Counted from the first letter of the stretch, positions 26,127-35,628 are shown. The stretch is DNA of 64,000 bases from Oceanobacillus jeddahensis (GCF_000750635.1 NZ_CCDM010000001.1:1426001-1490000), one strand, 5' to 3'. Numbers and translations are program-made. The notes: generated by a model not told the origin, from the letters alone.

Positions 26127-26819
26127 ATGGATACACAAAAAGAAGTAAATATCGTATTAATTGATGACCACAAACTGTTTCGGGAAGGTGTAAAACGGAT
26201 TTTAGAATTTGATCCGGCATTTAAAGTGGTTGCAGAAGGAGATGACGGATCTGATGCAGCTAATATTGTGAGAGATAACAATCCGGATGTCGTATTAATG
26301 GATATTAATATGCCCAAAATTAACGGGGTACAAGCAACTGCAGATTTACTAAGACAATTTCCAAATACAAAAATCATCATTCTCTCTATCCATGATGATG
26401 AAAATTATGTTACACACGCATTAAAAACGGGGGCACAAGGTTATCTGTTAAAAGAGATGGATGCAGAGGCACTTGTGGAAGCAATTAAAGTAGTAAGTGA
26501 AGGCGGCTCTTATTTACATCCGCGTATTACACATAATTTAGTAAAAGAGTATCGTCGTTTAGCACGAGAAAATACTTCCAGTTTGGCAAATAGAAATGTC
26601 GAGCATCGTAAACCGCTTCATTTATTAACGAGGCGCGAATGTCAGGTGCTTCAGCTATTGGCAGAAGGGAAAAGTAACCGTGCCGTAGCAGAATCTCTTT
26701 ACATTAGTGAAAAAACAGTGAAAAACCATGTTAGTAATATTCTTCAGAAGATGAATGTGAATGATCGTACGCAAGCTGTGGTATGTGCAATTCGAAAAGG
26801 CTGGGTAGAAGTTGTTTAA
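26127..26819 (+). CDS. degU: Response regulator DegU (NarL/LuxR type)
   Basis: 230-residue transcription factor controlling competence, motility and exoenzyme genes. Receiver domain 8-125 with acidic pocket DD (13-14), phospho-acceptor D59 (VVLMDINMP) and K at LLKEMD. LuxR-type HTH 165-228 ([20 protein letters not shown] ... [13 protein letters not shown]). ATG 26127 is chosen for the AAAAGGAGA site 6-8 bases upstream; the frame is open for 37 more codons but these are not family-like. Partner kinase degS lies upstream. Confidence 0.95.
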   Translation: MDTQKEVNIVLIDDHKLFREGVKRILEFDPAFKVVAEGDDGSDAANIVRDNNPDVVLMDINMPKINGVQATADLLRQFPNTKIIILSIHDDENYVTHALKTGAQGYLLKEMDAEALVEAIKVVSEGGSYLHPRITHNLVKEYRRLARENTSSLANRNVEHRKPLHLLTRRECQVLQLLAEGKSNRAVAESLYISEKTVKNHVSNILQKMNVNDRTQAVVCAIRKGWVEVV

Positions 26820-26833
26820 TAAGTAAAGAAAAT

Positions 26834-26869
26834 GAGCGTCCTGATTTTACTCTATTAGGACGCTTTTTG
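26834..26869 (+). terminator. Terminator of degU
   Basis: GAGCGTCCT pairs with AGGACGCTTTTT around a 14-base loop. Confidence 0.85.
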
Positions 26870-26979
26870 GCATGATTGAAAACTACGATGGATACGATCC
26901 CCTGGTATATCATATGACGTGACTAATCTTATAACATGTTAAATATCCGCTATATGTAAAAGAAGGGAAGTATAAACTC

Positions 26980-27082
26980 CAATGTTGTCAGGTTAAGGAA
27001 TTTTCTTAAATTTAATTCAGATAGTAATAAAACTATCTAGCGTAGTGTTTTTCCGCAGCGGTCAATTAACCTGACAACATTA
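26980..27082. mobile_element. 103-bp MITE with 10-bp target duplication (short copy)
   Basis: Terminal inverted repeats CAATGTTGTCAGGTTAA (26980-26996) and TTAACCTGACAACATTA (27066-27082). Direct repeats flank it: GTATAAACTC at 26970-26979 and GTATAACCTC at 27083-27092 (one mismatch). Its inside matches both ends of the larger element at 57877-58119, so it looks like an internal-deletion derivative or a minimal form. No coding capacity; it must be moved by a transposase encoded elsewhere. Confidence 0.8.
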
Positions 27083-27222
27083 GTATAACCTCTTCTCCCA
27101 CCTGCGAGAAAGCATTCGATTTTTAGTAAAGTTTCGTGTAGAATAATGTCAAGTAACTACTTTTACATGAGTACACAGAAATAAGACAGCAAAGTACCAG
27201 AAAAGAAAAGGGGTAATTGCCT

Positions 27223-28065
27223 ATGAAAGTTGCTGTTATGACAGATAGTACAGCATATATTACGCCAGAAGAACGTGAAAAATATAATATTCATATGGTT
27301 CCGTTGAGTGTCAATTTTCAGGATGGGTCCTATCGCGAGGAATTAGATATTACCACGGAAGAATTTTATCAGAAGCTTGCAAATGCTAAAGAATTACCAA
27401 GCACGTCACAGCCATCTGTCGGTGAGATTACGAAAAAATTAGAAGCTTTAGAAGAAGACTATGACGCCGTTATTACGGTTCATTTATCGAGCGGAATAAG
27501 CGGCACCTATCAGACAATGGTAAGTACAGGTGAAATGGTCGACGGAATCGATGTATATGGCTATGATTCGGAAATCAGCTGTATGCTCCAAGGTTTTTAC
27601 GTGCTTGAAGCTGCGGCAATGGCTCAGGACGGAGCAGATGCAGAAACTATTATAGCGAGAATGGATGACATGAAAAAATCAGCCCGTGCTTATTTTATGG
27701 TAGATGATTTAACCAATCTCCAAAAAGGCGGAAGATTATCGAATGCACAAGCAATATTAGGAAGCCTGTTACAAATCAAACCGATCCTTCATTTTGAAGA
27801 TAAGCTGATCGTTCCTTTTGAAAAAATTCGCACGAAGAAAAAAGCGATATCCCGCATCCTTGGCATGTTAGAAGAGGAAGTTCATGCAGAGAAGGAACTG
27901 CGCGTTGTGTTTATACATGGCAATGATCGTCCTTATGCAGAAAAACTCGAAGCAGACTTTAAAGAAAAGCATCCAGAAATCGAAACATCTATCAGTTATT
28001 TTGGACCTGTTATTGGTACACATCTTGGACAAGGAGCTATCGGCGTTGCTTGGTACGAAAAATAA
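27223..28065 (+). CDS. degV: DegV-family fatty-acid-binding protein
   Basis: 280-residue DegV/FakB-type protein. Lipid-binding motifs: VAVMTDSTAYITPEE at the N-terminus, PSTSQPSVGEI (about 63-73), HLSSGISGTYQTM (about 88-100), LQKGGRLSNAQAILGSLLQIKPIL (about 167-190). These proteins bind a fatty acid and present it to a fatty-acid kinase; the kinase gene is not in this window. ATG 27223 has AAAGGGG 9 bases upstream, while an in-frame TTG at 27217 is too close to that site. Same place as in B. subtilis, between degU and comFA. Confidence 0.92.
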   Translation: MKVAVMTDSTAYITPEEREKYNIHMVPLSVNFQDGSYREELDITTEEFYQKLANAKELPSTSQPSVGEITKKLEALEEDYDAVITVHLSSGISGTYQTMVSTGEMVDGIDVYGYDSEISCMLQGFYVLEAAAMAQDGADAETIIARMDDMKKSARAYFMVDDLTNLQKGGRLSNAQAILGSLLQIKPILHFEDKLIVPFEKIRTKKKAISRILGMLEEEVHAEKELRVVFIHGNDRPYAEKLEADFKEKHPEIETSISYFGPVIGTHLGQGAIGVAWYEK

Positions 28066-28068
28066 AAT

Positions 28069-28111
28069 AAAACTTCATTCAGCAGCAGAAAAGCTTACTG
28101 AATGAAGTTTT
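28069..28111 (+). terminator. Terminator of degV
   Basis: AAAACTTCATTCAG (28069-28082) and CTGAATGAAGTTTT (28098-28111), a perfect 14-bp stem. Its right arm CTGAATGAAGTTT equals the right arm of the TTTAT-flanked repeats. Confidence 0.85.
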
Positions 28112-28160
28112 CTACTAAACAGATACTTTTCCCCTATTCTACGGAGGTGTTAGATCACAT

Positions 28161-29570
28161 ATGGATAAACAGATGCCGCTATCCCCGGAGCTCCTCGCTC
28201 AAGCTTTATCCGGTAAACGATTACTGGAAGAAGAAATCCCAATCCCTCAAACATGCTTTCAGGTACTCTGTTCCACAAAACAAGTCATCCCAATCCCTGC
28301 AATAGAAAAGAAAAAAGGATCTGCCCAATGTATTCGCTGTGGGAATACAGCCTTGCATTATTTTTCCGAATATCCCTGTGGAATATGTCAGAAAATCCAT
28401 TTATATTGCCGGAATTGTATCCAAATGGGAAGAATCAGCGAATGCAAGCCGTTGTATATATGGAATGGCGCAAAAGCACGCTGGCCGGAGCATGTTAATC
28501 CGTTAACCTGGGAAGGACAATTAACAACGGCTCAAAGTAATGCTGCGGCGCACCTGGAGCAAGCCGTTAACGAAAAAATTCCGTCCTATCTGTGCTGGGC
28601 CGTCGCCGGCGCCGGTAAAACAGAAATGCTGTTCCCGGCAATTACTGCGGCATTGAAGCGCGGGGACCGTGTTGCATTAGCTTCTCCCCGTGTCGATGTT
28701 ATCCGGGAGTTACTCCCCAGAATGAACCAGGCCTTTCAAAACATATCCATAGAAGCTCTTTATGGAGGAAGTGAGCATCGTACGGGTAAATCACAATTGA
28801 TTTTAGCGACCACGCATCAATTAATGCGTTATTACCAGGCGTTTGATGTATTGATTATTGATGAGGTGGATGCTTTTCCTTATTATTTAGATAAAAGTCT
28901 GATGTACGCTGCCAAGCAAGCTGTTAAGAAGCAGGCTACAACGTTATACCTCACCGCGACCCCTCGTAAAAATTTTAGACTGCAAATGAAGCTTGGAAAA
29001 TTGCCCCATGTTTTTGTACCCTTACGTTATCATGGACATTCTTTACCTGTTCCAACATTTACATTTTCCTTTTACCTTACCAGCCGGCTCGCAAATAAAA
29101 AACTTCCCAAAGCCTTGTTAAAATGGCTTATTCAAAGAGAAAATCCGAAGCGGCAGCTGCTTCTTTTTGTACCGGAAATCGCCATGGCTAAAGAATTAAA
29201 GGAAGTTATTTCTAATGCCTTGCTTGCAGCAAAGGCGATTGCAGCTCCGGAAGAACTGGAAGTTGTTTTTGCGGCAGACCAGAATAGAGAAGAAAAAATC
29301 AACCAATTCCGGGAGAAGAAATTACATGCCTTAATGACGACAACGATTTTGGAAAGGGGAGTGACCTTTCCTTCTGTAGATGTTGCTGTGTTATCGGCTG
29401 GACATGAAGTATTTAATGAAGCAGCACTGGTTCAAATTGCCGGACGTGCTGGAAGAAGTGCAGATGATCCTTCAGGAGAGGTGATTTTTTTCCATGATGG
29501 GAAAACAGATGCCATGGAAAAAGCCAGGCAAATGATTTTAGAAATGAATGCAAGGGGGAGAAAACGTTGA
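28161..29570 (+). CDS. comFA: ComFA, DNA-uptake ATPase/helicase
   Basis: 469-residue DEAD-box-like helicase needed for DNA import during competence. N-terminal four-cysteine zinc finger (CIRCG ... CGICQ ... CRNC, about 60-90), Walker A AGAGKTEM (about 148), DEAD-type box IIDEVDAFPYY (about 232), TLYLTATPRKN, and the C-terminal helicase motifs TTTILERGVTFPSVD and QIAGRAGRSADD. ATG with an ACGGAGGTG site. The next gene, comFC, overlaps its stop, and comFB of B. subtilis is absent. Confidence 0.94.
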   Translation: MDKQMPLSPELLAQALSGKRLLEEEIPIPQTCFQVLCSTKQVIPIPAIEKKKGSAQCIRCGNTALHYFSEYPCGICQKIHLYCRNCIQMGRISECKPLYIWNGAKARWPEHVNPLTWEGQLTTAQSNAAAHLEQAVNEKIPSYLCWAVAGAGKTEMLFPAITAALKRGDRVALASPRVDVIRELLPRMNQAFQNISIEALYGGSEHRTGKSQLILATTHQLMRYYQAFDVLIIDEVDAFPYYLDKSLMYAAKQAVKKQATTLYLTATPRKNFRLQMKLGKLPHVFVPLRYHGHSLPVPTFTFSFYLTSRLANKKLPKALLKWLIQRENPKRQLLLFVPEIAMAKELKEVISNALLAAKAIAAPEELEVVFAADQNREEKINQFREKKLHALMTTTILERGVTFPSVDVAVLSAGHEVFNEAALVQIAGRAGRSADDPSGEVIFFHDGKTDAMEKARQMILEMNARGRKR

Positions 29571-30244
29571 ATGTTTGTTTATACTGCTACAAACAGTTAG
29601 AAAAGCCCTTAACCTGGTCAAATTGGCTGACAGTAGAAAAAAGTCCGGTGTTATGTTCATCCTGTGCGGATAAATTAGAAATCATTTCAGGAGAAAGATG
29701 TGAGGGATGCAGCCGGGAATGGAGCGGGAAAATGTGTTTGGATTGTCAACAATGGAGAGAGCTGGGGGACAACATTGAAAAGAATTATTCTATTTTCCGT
29801 TATAATGACTCGATACGCGAAATGATTTCGCAATGGAAATTTCGGGGAGATTATATATTAAGGGAAATCTTCCGAAGCGACTTAAAAAAAGCTTTCGAAA
29901 CACAATTCGCAGAGAAGCATTCTGCGATAGCAATTGTACCGGTTCCATTAAGTGAAAAAAGAATGCAAGAGCGTGGGTTTAATCAGTCGCAGGCTCTTGC
30001 AGAAATGCTGGATACACCTGTAAAGCAAGTGCTAGCCAGGAGAAGCGGTGAAAAGCAGGCCATTAATGATCGTAAAACACGTTTAAAAAGAGATAATCCC
30101 TTTTACATCACAGAGCCATTACATCAGACTGCTCTGATTGTGGACGATATTTATACAACAGGCACAACAGTACGGCAGGCAGCGCAGCAGCTAAAGCTTC
30201 ACGGCTGTCCAGCTGTGTATGCTTTAACGGTAGCAAGAAGTTAG
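29567..30244 (+). CDS. comFC: ComFC, phosphoribosyltransferase-like competence protein
   Basis: 225-residue protein with a four-Cys N-terminal zinc region (CLYC, CSSC, CEGC, CLDC within residues 4-65) and a C-terminal phosphoribosyltransferase domain carrying VDDIYTTGTTVRQAA (about 190-204). It acts with ComFA in transformation. Start TTG 29567 overlaps the comFA stop by 4 bases, with AAGGGGGAG 7 bases upstream; no ATG is available in frame. Next gene 217 bases on. Confidence 0.92.
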   Translation: MNVCLYCYKQLEKPLTWSNWLTVEKSPVLCSSCADKLEIISGERCEGCSREWSGKMCLDCQQWRELGDNIEKNYSIFRYNDSIREMISQWKFRGDYILREIFRSDLKKAFETQFAEKHSAIAIVPVPLSEKRMQERGFNQSQALAEMLDTPVKQVLARRSGEKQAINDRKTRLKRDNPFYITEPLHQTALIVDDIYTTGTTVRQAAQQLKLHGCPAVYALTVARS

Positions 30245-30461
30245 AAGAGCAGATTTAAATCAGATAAAAATAGGACCACTCCCATAACGGGTAAGTCATT
30301 TGTTATAATAAACTTAGTGTAAACATAAAATAAATCTTTTTTACTATTAACAAAAGCTGCGATAGTGACGATGATAGAAATAGGCAGAAGCATTCCATGA
30401 AAATATCATAAAATGAAATATTCCTTCCTGGCAATACGTAAAGCAGAGAGGAGAAACGTCA

Positions 30462-30887
30462 ATGGGAGAACTGGCAAACTGCGAACGTTGTAACCGTGTG
30501 TTTGTGAAGCAATTTAGAGAAATATGTAACGAGTGTTATAAAAAAGAAGAAGAAGATTTTAGAACGGTATATAACTTTTTAAGAAAACGGGAAAATAGGA
30601 TGGCTACAATTGGGCAGATTGTAGAAGCGACAGCTGTGGATGAAAGTCTTCTTCATAAATTTATCCGTGAAAAAAGACTTCAACCTTCCAACTTCCCAAA
30701 TTTATCTTATCCTTGTGAAAGGTGTCAGCGGCCGATTACAGAAGGCAGTCTATGCACCTCATGTCAAACAGAGTTAAAGGAAGATCTGGTGCAGCATGAT
30801 GCAGTGGAGTCCATTCAAGAAAAAGTATCCAAAGAAGAGAGAGAAACAACGTATTATGCAAAAGGGGAATGGAAACAGGATGAATAG
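30462..30887 (+). CDS. yvyF: Flagellar operon protein YvyF
   Basis: 141-residue TIGR03826-type flagellar operon protein. Two zinc-ribbon-like pairs: CERCNRVFVKQFREICNEC (7-25) and CERCQRPITEGSLCTSC (about 86-102), with a helix-turn-helix-like middle. It starts the yvyF-flgM-flgN-flgK-flgL unit, as in B. subtilis. Role proposed in control of flagellar gene expression; not established. Good AGAGAGGAG site. Confidence 0.88.
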   Translation: MGELANCERCNRVFVKQFREICNECYKKEEEDFRTVYNFLRKRENRMATIGQIVEATAVDESLLHKFIREKRLQPSNFPNLSYPCERCQRPITEGSLCTSCQTELKEDLVQHDAVESIQEKVSKEERETTYYAKGEWKQDE

Positions 30888-30936
30888 ATCATGATCAAAC
30901 AAAACAAATTACGCATTACTGGAAGGGGTGCAGAAA

Positions 30937-31200
30937 ATGAAAATACATGGACCAAATCCAACCAATTTTAACCCATACAAGCAAGTATTTAAGGATAAGC
31001 AGGCGGCAGAGTCTGCAGCTTCCAAGAAAGACAGTATTGAAATATCCAATGAAGCGAAGAAGCTGCAGAAGCAGGAACAGCCCAATGAAGCACGTGCAGC
31101 GTATGTGAATGAAATAAAGCAGAAGATCGAGAACAATCAATATGAAATAAATTACGACAAGGTTGCCCGGAAGATGCATGATTTTTGGACTGGCAAGTAA
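30937..31200 (+). CDS. flgM: Anti-sigma-D factor FlgM
   Basis: 87-residue protein that holds sigma-D inactive until the hook-basal body is finished. It begins MKIHGPNPTNFNPYKQ; the C-terminal sigma-binding part has DSIEISNEAKKLQ and a conserved helix ending RVAEIKQKI-like (NEIKQKIENNQYEINYDKVARKM). ATG 30937 has GGAAGGGG 8 bases upstream; GTG 30928 overlaps the site itself. Between yvyF and flgN. Confidence 0.92.
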   Translation: MKIHGPNPTNFNPYKQVFKDKQAAESAASKKDSIEISNEAKKLQKQEQPNEARAAYVNEIKQKIENNQYEINYDKVARKMHDFWTGK

Positions 31201-31227
31201 GGCAACACAGTCGAAGGAGGAAAATGT

Positions 31228-31710
31228 GTGAGTATGAAGCTGATTCACGCAATAAATGATTTAACGGCAACGCATAAACATCTGCTTGGATTATCAAAAC
31301 AAAAAACAGAAGCATTAACAAATAATAAATTAGACGAATTTCAGGCATTACTTTTAGAAGAACAGAAGCTGATTCGTCAGCTGGAAAAGCAAGAGAAGAA
31401 AAGACAGGAAGTCGTCGAAGCGTGGAATGAAGAGCAGGAATATTCGGTGGACTCCTTGACCATTACAGAGATTCTTCAACGATTGGATGGAGAAGAACAG
31501 AAAATGGCAGAAGATGCAGCGATTACGCTGACGAATACGATTACGGAATTAAAAAGGCAGGAACAATTAAACAAAGCATTACTGGAAGAATCAATGAAGT
31601 TTGTACAGCTTTCAATGGAATTGGTTAATCCGTCCATAAAATCGATGAATTACGGAGCAGCCTCTTCAGATAAGCTGTCGGGCCGTTCTTTGTTTGATTC
31701 GAAAGCGTAG
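31228..31710 (+). CDS. flgN: Flagellar chaperone FlgN (YvyG)
   Basis: 160-residue, almost wholly helical protein, the export chaperone for the hook-junction proteins FlgK and FlgL encoded immediately downstream. It is rich in K/E/Q heptads (about 15-130). GTG 31228 fits the GGAGG site (7 bases) better than ATG 31234 (13 bases). Assignment rests on size, helical composition and position. Confidence 0.85.
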   Translation: MSMKLIHAINDLTATHKHLLGLSKQKTEALTNNKLDEFQALLLEEQKLIRQLEKQEKKRQEVVEAWNEEQEYSVDSLTITEILQRLDGEEQKMAEDAAITLTNTITELKRQEQLNKALLEESMKFVQLSMELVNPSIKSMNYGAASSDKLSGRSLFDSKA

Positions 31711-31728
31711 AAAAGGAGAGAGGACGCA

Positions 31729-33207
31729 ATGAGCACGTTTCGAGGATTAGAAATGTCACGTCAAGCACTGAGTACACAGCAAAGTGCTTTATATACAACC
31801 GGCCATAATATTTCCAACGCTAATACACCTGGATACTCCAGACAACGCGTTAATATGCAAGCGATGAATGCTTATCCATCACCGGGAATGAACAGCCCGC
31901 AACTTCCCGGTCAATTGGGGACTGGAGTAGAGGCCGGCTCGGTTCAGCGTATCCGTAACCAATTTTTAGATACACAATTCCGTTCAGAGAATGCTTCTGT
32001 AGGCTATTGGGCTCAACGGACAGAGGCCCTTTCAAGAATGGAAAACCTATTAAATGAGCCGAGTGATTCAGGCATCGAATCGGCTATAAGTGATTTTTGG
32101 AGTGCGTTGAAAGGAGCAGCTACCAATCCGGAGCAAAATGGGGAGCGTGCGGTTATATTAAGTAGAGGAGAAGCGCTGGCAGATACGTTCAATCATCTGT
32201 CGTCTTCAATGAACACGATTCGATCCGATTTACAAACGGAAACAGAGAATACCATTGATCAAGCAAACAGCATGATTGAAAACTTGAGAGATATTAATTC
32301 CCAGATTAAGAAGCTCGAAACACATGGCTATAGTGCCAATGATTTATATGATAAACGTGATAATATTTTAGATGATTTATCAGAAATTGTGAATATCGAT
32401 GTGACGTATAATAAAGACCACATTCCTGATGGGAAGCAGGGAGACGGTGTCGCGACGGTAAATATCATTATTGAAGAAGGTGAACCAGTAAATATTGTTA
32501 ATGGGGTAACAGGAGACATTGCAAAAATAGAGAAGCCTACATACACAGACCCTGATGAATATAATGGAATGAAATTCTTTGAAAGCATCTCTGTAGGCGA
32601 TGTGGATATTACTTCTTCTAAGGGAACCCTACAAAGTTATGTGCATGCCTCTGGCTATGTAGAAGATGGAGAGATAAAAGGAGATTTTCCAGAAGTGCTT
32701 GAAAAACTGGATAATATGGCATATGCGATTGTATCCAGCTTCAATGAACTTCATCAAGATGGTGATTCCGGGTTGCCGTTTTTTGAAGAATTATCGGGGG
32801 CCCCTGGGGCTGCCGGAAAAATGGCAGTTGCACTAAAAGATCATTCTGATGTTAATGTGTCAAAGGATGGAAATGCAGGAAATGGCGACTTGGCAGATGA
32901 TTTAGCTGCTATTTTTACAAGTGTCAATGACGAACTAGATGGGGTTTCTGTGAATGGTTATCTGGAATCACTCATTGGTGAAGTGGGGGTTAACGCTAGT
33001 CATGCTAATACAATGCTAGAGAGCACCGCAACTTTACAACATCAGGTGAATAATCAGCGTCAATCGATCAGCGCTGTTTCTTTAGATGAAGAAATGACAA
33101 ATATGATTAAATTCCAGCATGCTTATAATGCTGCTGCCCGCGGTATGACAGCGATGGATGAATTAATAGATACCGTTATCAACCGAATGGGACTAGTAGG
33201 AAGGTAG
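31729..33207 (+). CDS. flgK: Flagellar hook-associated protein 1 FlgK
   Basis: 492-residue hook-filament junction protein, exported through the flagellum. N-terminal rod/hook helix MSTFRGLEMSRQALSTQQSA with HNISNANTPGYSRQ (about 27-40), and the C-terminal helix EEMTNMIKFQHAYNAAARGM and DTVINRMG. Middle domain variable and acidic. ATG with AAGGAGAGAGG upstream; next gene after 9 bases. Confidence 0.94.
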   Translation: MSTFRGLEMSRQALSTQQSALYTTGHNISNANTPGYSRQRVNMQAMNAYPSPGMNSPQLPGQLGTGVEAGSVQRIRNQFLDTQFRSENASVGYWAQRTEALSRMENLLNEPSDSGIESAISDFWSALKGAATNPEQNGERAVILSRGEALADTFNHLSSSMNTIRSDLQTETENTIDQANSMIENLRDINSQIKKLETHGYSANDLYDKRDNILDDLSEIVNIDVTYNKDHIPDGKQGDGVATVNIIIEEGEPVNIVNGVTGDIAKIEKPTYTDPDEYNGMKFFESISVGDVDITSSKGTLQSYVHASGYVEDGEIKGDFPEVLEKLDNMAYAIVSSFNELHQDGDSGLPFFEELSGAPGAAGKMAVALKDHSDVNVSKDGNAGNGDLADDLAAIFTSVNDELDGVSVNGYLESLIGEVGVNASHANTMLESTATLQHQVNNQRQSISAVSLDEEMTNMIKFQHAYNAAARGMTAMDELIDTVINRMGLVGR

Positions 33208-33216
33208 GTTAGAAAA

Positions 33217-34098
33217 ATGCGTGTAACTCAAAGTATGCTTTCTAATAACTTATTACGTAATTTAACACATAACAGTACACAAATGAATAAATACATGGAT
33301 CAGTTGTACACTGGGAAAAAAATATCCAAACCTTCTGATGATCCAATGGTTGCGATGAAGGGGGTTTCGTATCGTTCTGAGTTAGCAAGAATTGAACAAT
33401 TTGAACGAAATACGTCGGAAACAAATAGCAGGCTGGAGAATACGGATGCTGCTATTGATCAGGCGAACCATGCGATGCAACGATTAAAAGAGTTAGCAGT
33501 AAAGGCGAGTAATGGTCCCAATAGTAGTGATGAATATCAGAGTATTATAGAAGAAGCAAAGCAATTGCAGGAGCATCTTGTGGATATTGCGAACACAAGT
33601 GTGAATGGAAAATATATTTTTAATGGAACCAACTCAGATATAGCACCAGTAACTATAGATGAAAATGGTGAAGTGGCTGCCAATTTTACCGATGATGATG
33701 TGCTGATTGAAGTTTCAAGTGGCGTCACTGTAAAAACAAATATGAATGGGTCTACTGTTTTTGGTGAAGATGGTGAACTATTTAATACAGTGGGTAAATT
33801 CATTGAGAATCTGGAAATGGAAGAAAATATTGAGGAGAGTATTGGTGAATTAGATACTTCCATTGAAGGTATTTTAGATTCACGTGCAGAAATTGGAGCT
33901 CGTATGAACCGCGTAGAGCTTGTTGAAAACCGCTTAGCTGACCAAAAAATCGTAACAACTAAGACGTTATCTGACAATGAAGATGTTGACTTTGCGGAGG
34001 CAATTACAAATCTGATTACGCAAGAGAGCTTGCATCGGGCTGCACTTTCAGCAGGTTCCCGGATTATTCAGCCTTCTTTAGTTGACTTTTTACGATAA
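33217..34098 (+). CDS. flgL: Flagellar hook-associated protein 3 FlgL
   Basis: 293-residue junction protein with flagellin-like ends: MRVTQSMLSNNLLRNLTHNS and TGKKISKPSDDP at the N-terminus, SLHRAALSAGSRIIQPSLVDFL at the C-terminus. Starts 9 bases after flgK. Followed by a terminator before the DUF6470 gene. Confidence 0.93.
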   Translation: MRVTQSMLSNNLLRNLTHNSTQMNKYMDQLYTGKKISKPSDDPMVAMKGVSYRSELARIEQFERNTSETNSRLENTDAAIDQANHAMQRLKELAVKASNGPNSSDEYQSIIEEAKQLQEHLVDIANTSVNGKYIFNGTNSDIAPVTIDENGEVAANFTDDDVLIEVSSGVTVKTNMNGSTVFGEDGELFNTVGKFIENLEMEENIEESIGELDTSIEGILDSRAEIGARMNRVELVENRLADQKIVTTKTLSDNEDVDFAEAITNLITQESLHRAALSAGSRIIQPSLVDFLR

Positions 34099-34189
34099 TA
34101 ATAAAACGTACCTGTTCTATTTTAGAGTGTCCGATATAATTTCGGCTTTAAGTGTTCGTTCACGTAAAAGTTATATTTTCTTATCGATC

Positions 34190-34230
34190 AAACACCCTGC
34201 CCATTATTTTGTTTGGAGCGGGGTGTTTTT
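34190..34230 (+). terminator. Terminator after flgL
   Basis: AAACACCCTGC pairs with GCGGGGTGTTTTT across an AT-rich loop. It separates yvyF-flgL from the yviE-fliW-csrA group. Confidence 0.82.
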
Positions 34231-34257
34231 AACAAAAGCGATGGAGAGGGAATAAAG

Positions 34258-34821
34258 ATGGAGATTCCACAAATTAGAATGCATTCACAGCAGGCAAAAA
34301 TACAAATACAAACAGAACCGGCACAATTACATATATCACAGCCACCTGGTGATTTAACGATCAGACAACCCAATGCAGAAATTTCCATGCATACAAGACA
34401 AGGAAAACTAACCATTGATCAGAGTCAAGCATGGGAGGATATGAATTTATTAAGCGCAAAAAAAAGTATCGCCAGAAATGCACAGGCTGGAGAACAGGCA
34501 GCTATGCAAGGTATTGCTAGAAGAGCACGTCAAGGGAATGCATTCATGCGAATTGAAAATAGAACAGATCCTATCAAGACACAAGCGATAGAAAATGCGT
34601 TTTCCGAGCAAAAACGATTGGGACTTGCATTTATACCTTCTACCTTTGCTGTCAAGACTTCCTATGAACCGGCAGAATTAGATATTCAAGTTCAAACACA
34701 TCAGCCGATAATCGAAGGAAGAGTCAATAGTCCAATCATGCAATATACACCTGGAAGCATAGAAACCTCTCTCGCTCAGCGTCCAGAGTTAACAATAGAA
34801 GTAGTCAATACAAAAATATAA
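34258..34821 (+). CDS. yviE: DUF6470 flagellar-cluster protein (YviE-like)
   Basis: 187-residue protein found between flgL and fliW in Bacilli. It contains repeated short segments of the type IRMHSQQAKIQIQTEPAQLHI and DLTIRQPNAEISMHTRQGKL near the N-terminus (about 4-60), suggesting a beta repeat, then a helical middle. ATG 34258 chosen for GGAGAGGG 7 bases upstream. Function unknown; the family name is by position and pattern. Confidence 0.82.
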   Translation: MEIPQIRMHSQQAKIQIQTEPAQLHISQPPGDLTIRQPNAEISMHTRQGKLTIDQSQAWEDMNLLSAKKSIARNAQAGEQAAMQGIARRARQGNAFMRIENRTDPIKTQAIENAFSEQKRLGLAFIPSTFAVKTSYEPAELDIQVQTHQPIIEGRVNSPIMQYTPGSIETSLAQRPELTIEVVNTKI

Positions 34822-34833
34822 GGAGTGTGCACC

Positions 34834-35280
34834 ATGAAGATGACATCTGCATACTTAGGTGAAATCGAAGTTGATGAATCAAAAATAATTACATTTCCAT
34901 CCGGAATCCCCGGATTTTCAGAGTCCAAACAATTTGTGTTGCTGGAATTTCCTGATAATCAGATGTTTCATATTTTACAATCGGTGGATGATACGCAATT
35001 AGCTTTTATCATTACCGATCCTTATTATCTGTATCAGGATTATGTATTTGAACTGGAGCCCTCTACCATTGAACTCTTAAATATACAAGACCGCAACGAT
35101 GTGGCTATCTACACGATTGTCACTGTAAATAAACCTTTTACGGACAGTACCATTAACCTGAAAGCGCCTATTGTGATCCACGTCAAAGAGAATTTGGCAA
35201 AACAGGTCGTCCTTCAAACAGATGATTATTCTTCTAGAATGCCAATTAACCGACCTTCTCGTGAAAAGGAGGAAAAATAA
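34834..35280 (+). CDS. fliW: Flagellar assembly factor FliW
   Basis: 148-residue protein that binds flagellin and antagonises CsrA. Family signature [20 protein letters not shown] (about 20-39) and the beta-barrel text [27 protein letters not shown] near 95-115. ATG 34834 has TAAGGAG 8 bases upstream; GTG 34825 lies inside that site. Overlaps csrA by one base. Confidence 0.93.
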   Translation: MKMTSAYLGEIEVDESKIITFPSGIPGFSESKQFVLLEFPDNQMFHILQSVDDTQLAFIITDPYYLYQDYVFELEPSTIELLNIQDRNDVAIYTIVTVNKPFTDSTINLKAPIVIHVKENLAKQVVLQTDDYSSRMPINRPSREKEEK

Positions 35281-35504
35281 TGCTTGTACTTTCCAGAAAA
35301 AGAAATGAAGCGATTCAAATAGGTGACGATATTGAGGTAGAAGTCATTGCGATTGAAGGAGATCAAGTCAAGTTGGGTATTCGTGCTCCAAAGTCTGTAG
35401 ATATCTATCGACAGGAAATTTATGTAGATATTAAAAATCAAAATAATCAGGCAGCACAGATTGATCAAAATCTCTTTGATTTCTTAAAAGGTGAGAAACT
35501 GTAA
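35280..35504 (+). CDS. csrA: Translational regulator CsrA
   Basis: 74-residue RNA-binding dimer, full length for a Gram-positive CsrA, beginning [20 protein letters not shown] and including [19 protein letters not shown], which holds the RNA-binding arginine. It normally represses flagellin (hag) translation and is sequestered by FliW. In B. subtilis hag follows directly; here the next gene is flaG and no flagellin is visible. A weak AAACTG/CAGTTTTT hairpin follows at 35501-35524. Confidence 0.95.
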   Translation: MLVLSRKRNEAIQIGDDIEVEVIAIEGDQVKLGIRAPKSVDIYRQEIYVDIKNQNNQAAQIDQNLFDFLKGEKL

Positions 35505-35601
35505 TTTAATAGTATCCAGTTTTTGGTCGGGAATTATTTATTCTTTCTTAAACTATGGAGATAAAGTTAGTAATAATGTTTTTAAATATTGCTTTTACCC
35601 C

Positions 35602-35628
35602 TTTATATTTTTCGAAAGAAGCCGATAT
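35602..35628 (+). promoter_or_regulatory. Probable sigma-D promoter of flaG-fliDST
   Basis: GCCGATAT at 35621-35628 is a perfect match to the sigma-D -10 consensus. Exactly 15 bases upstream TTTA occupies the -35 place (consensus TAAA). It is 33 bases before the flaG start, so flaG-fliD-fliS-fliT is likely a late flagellar transcript. Confidence 0.7.
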
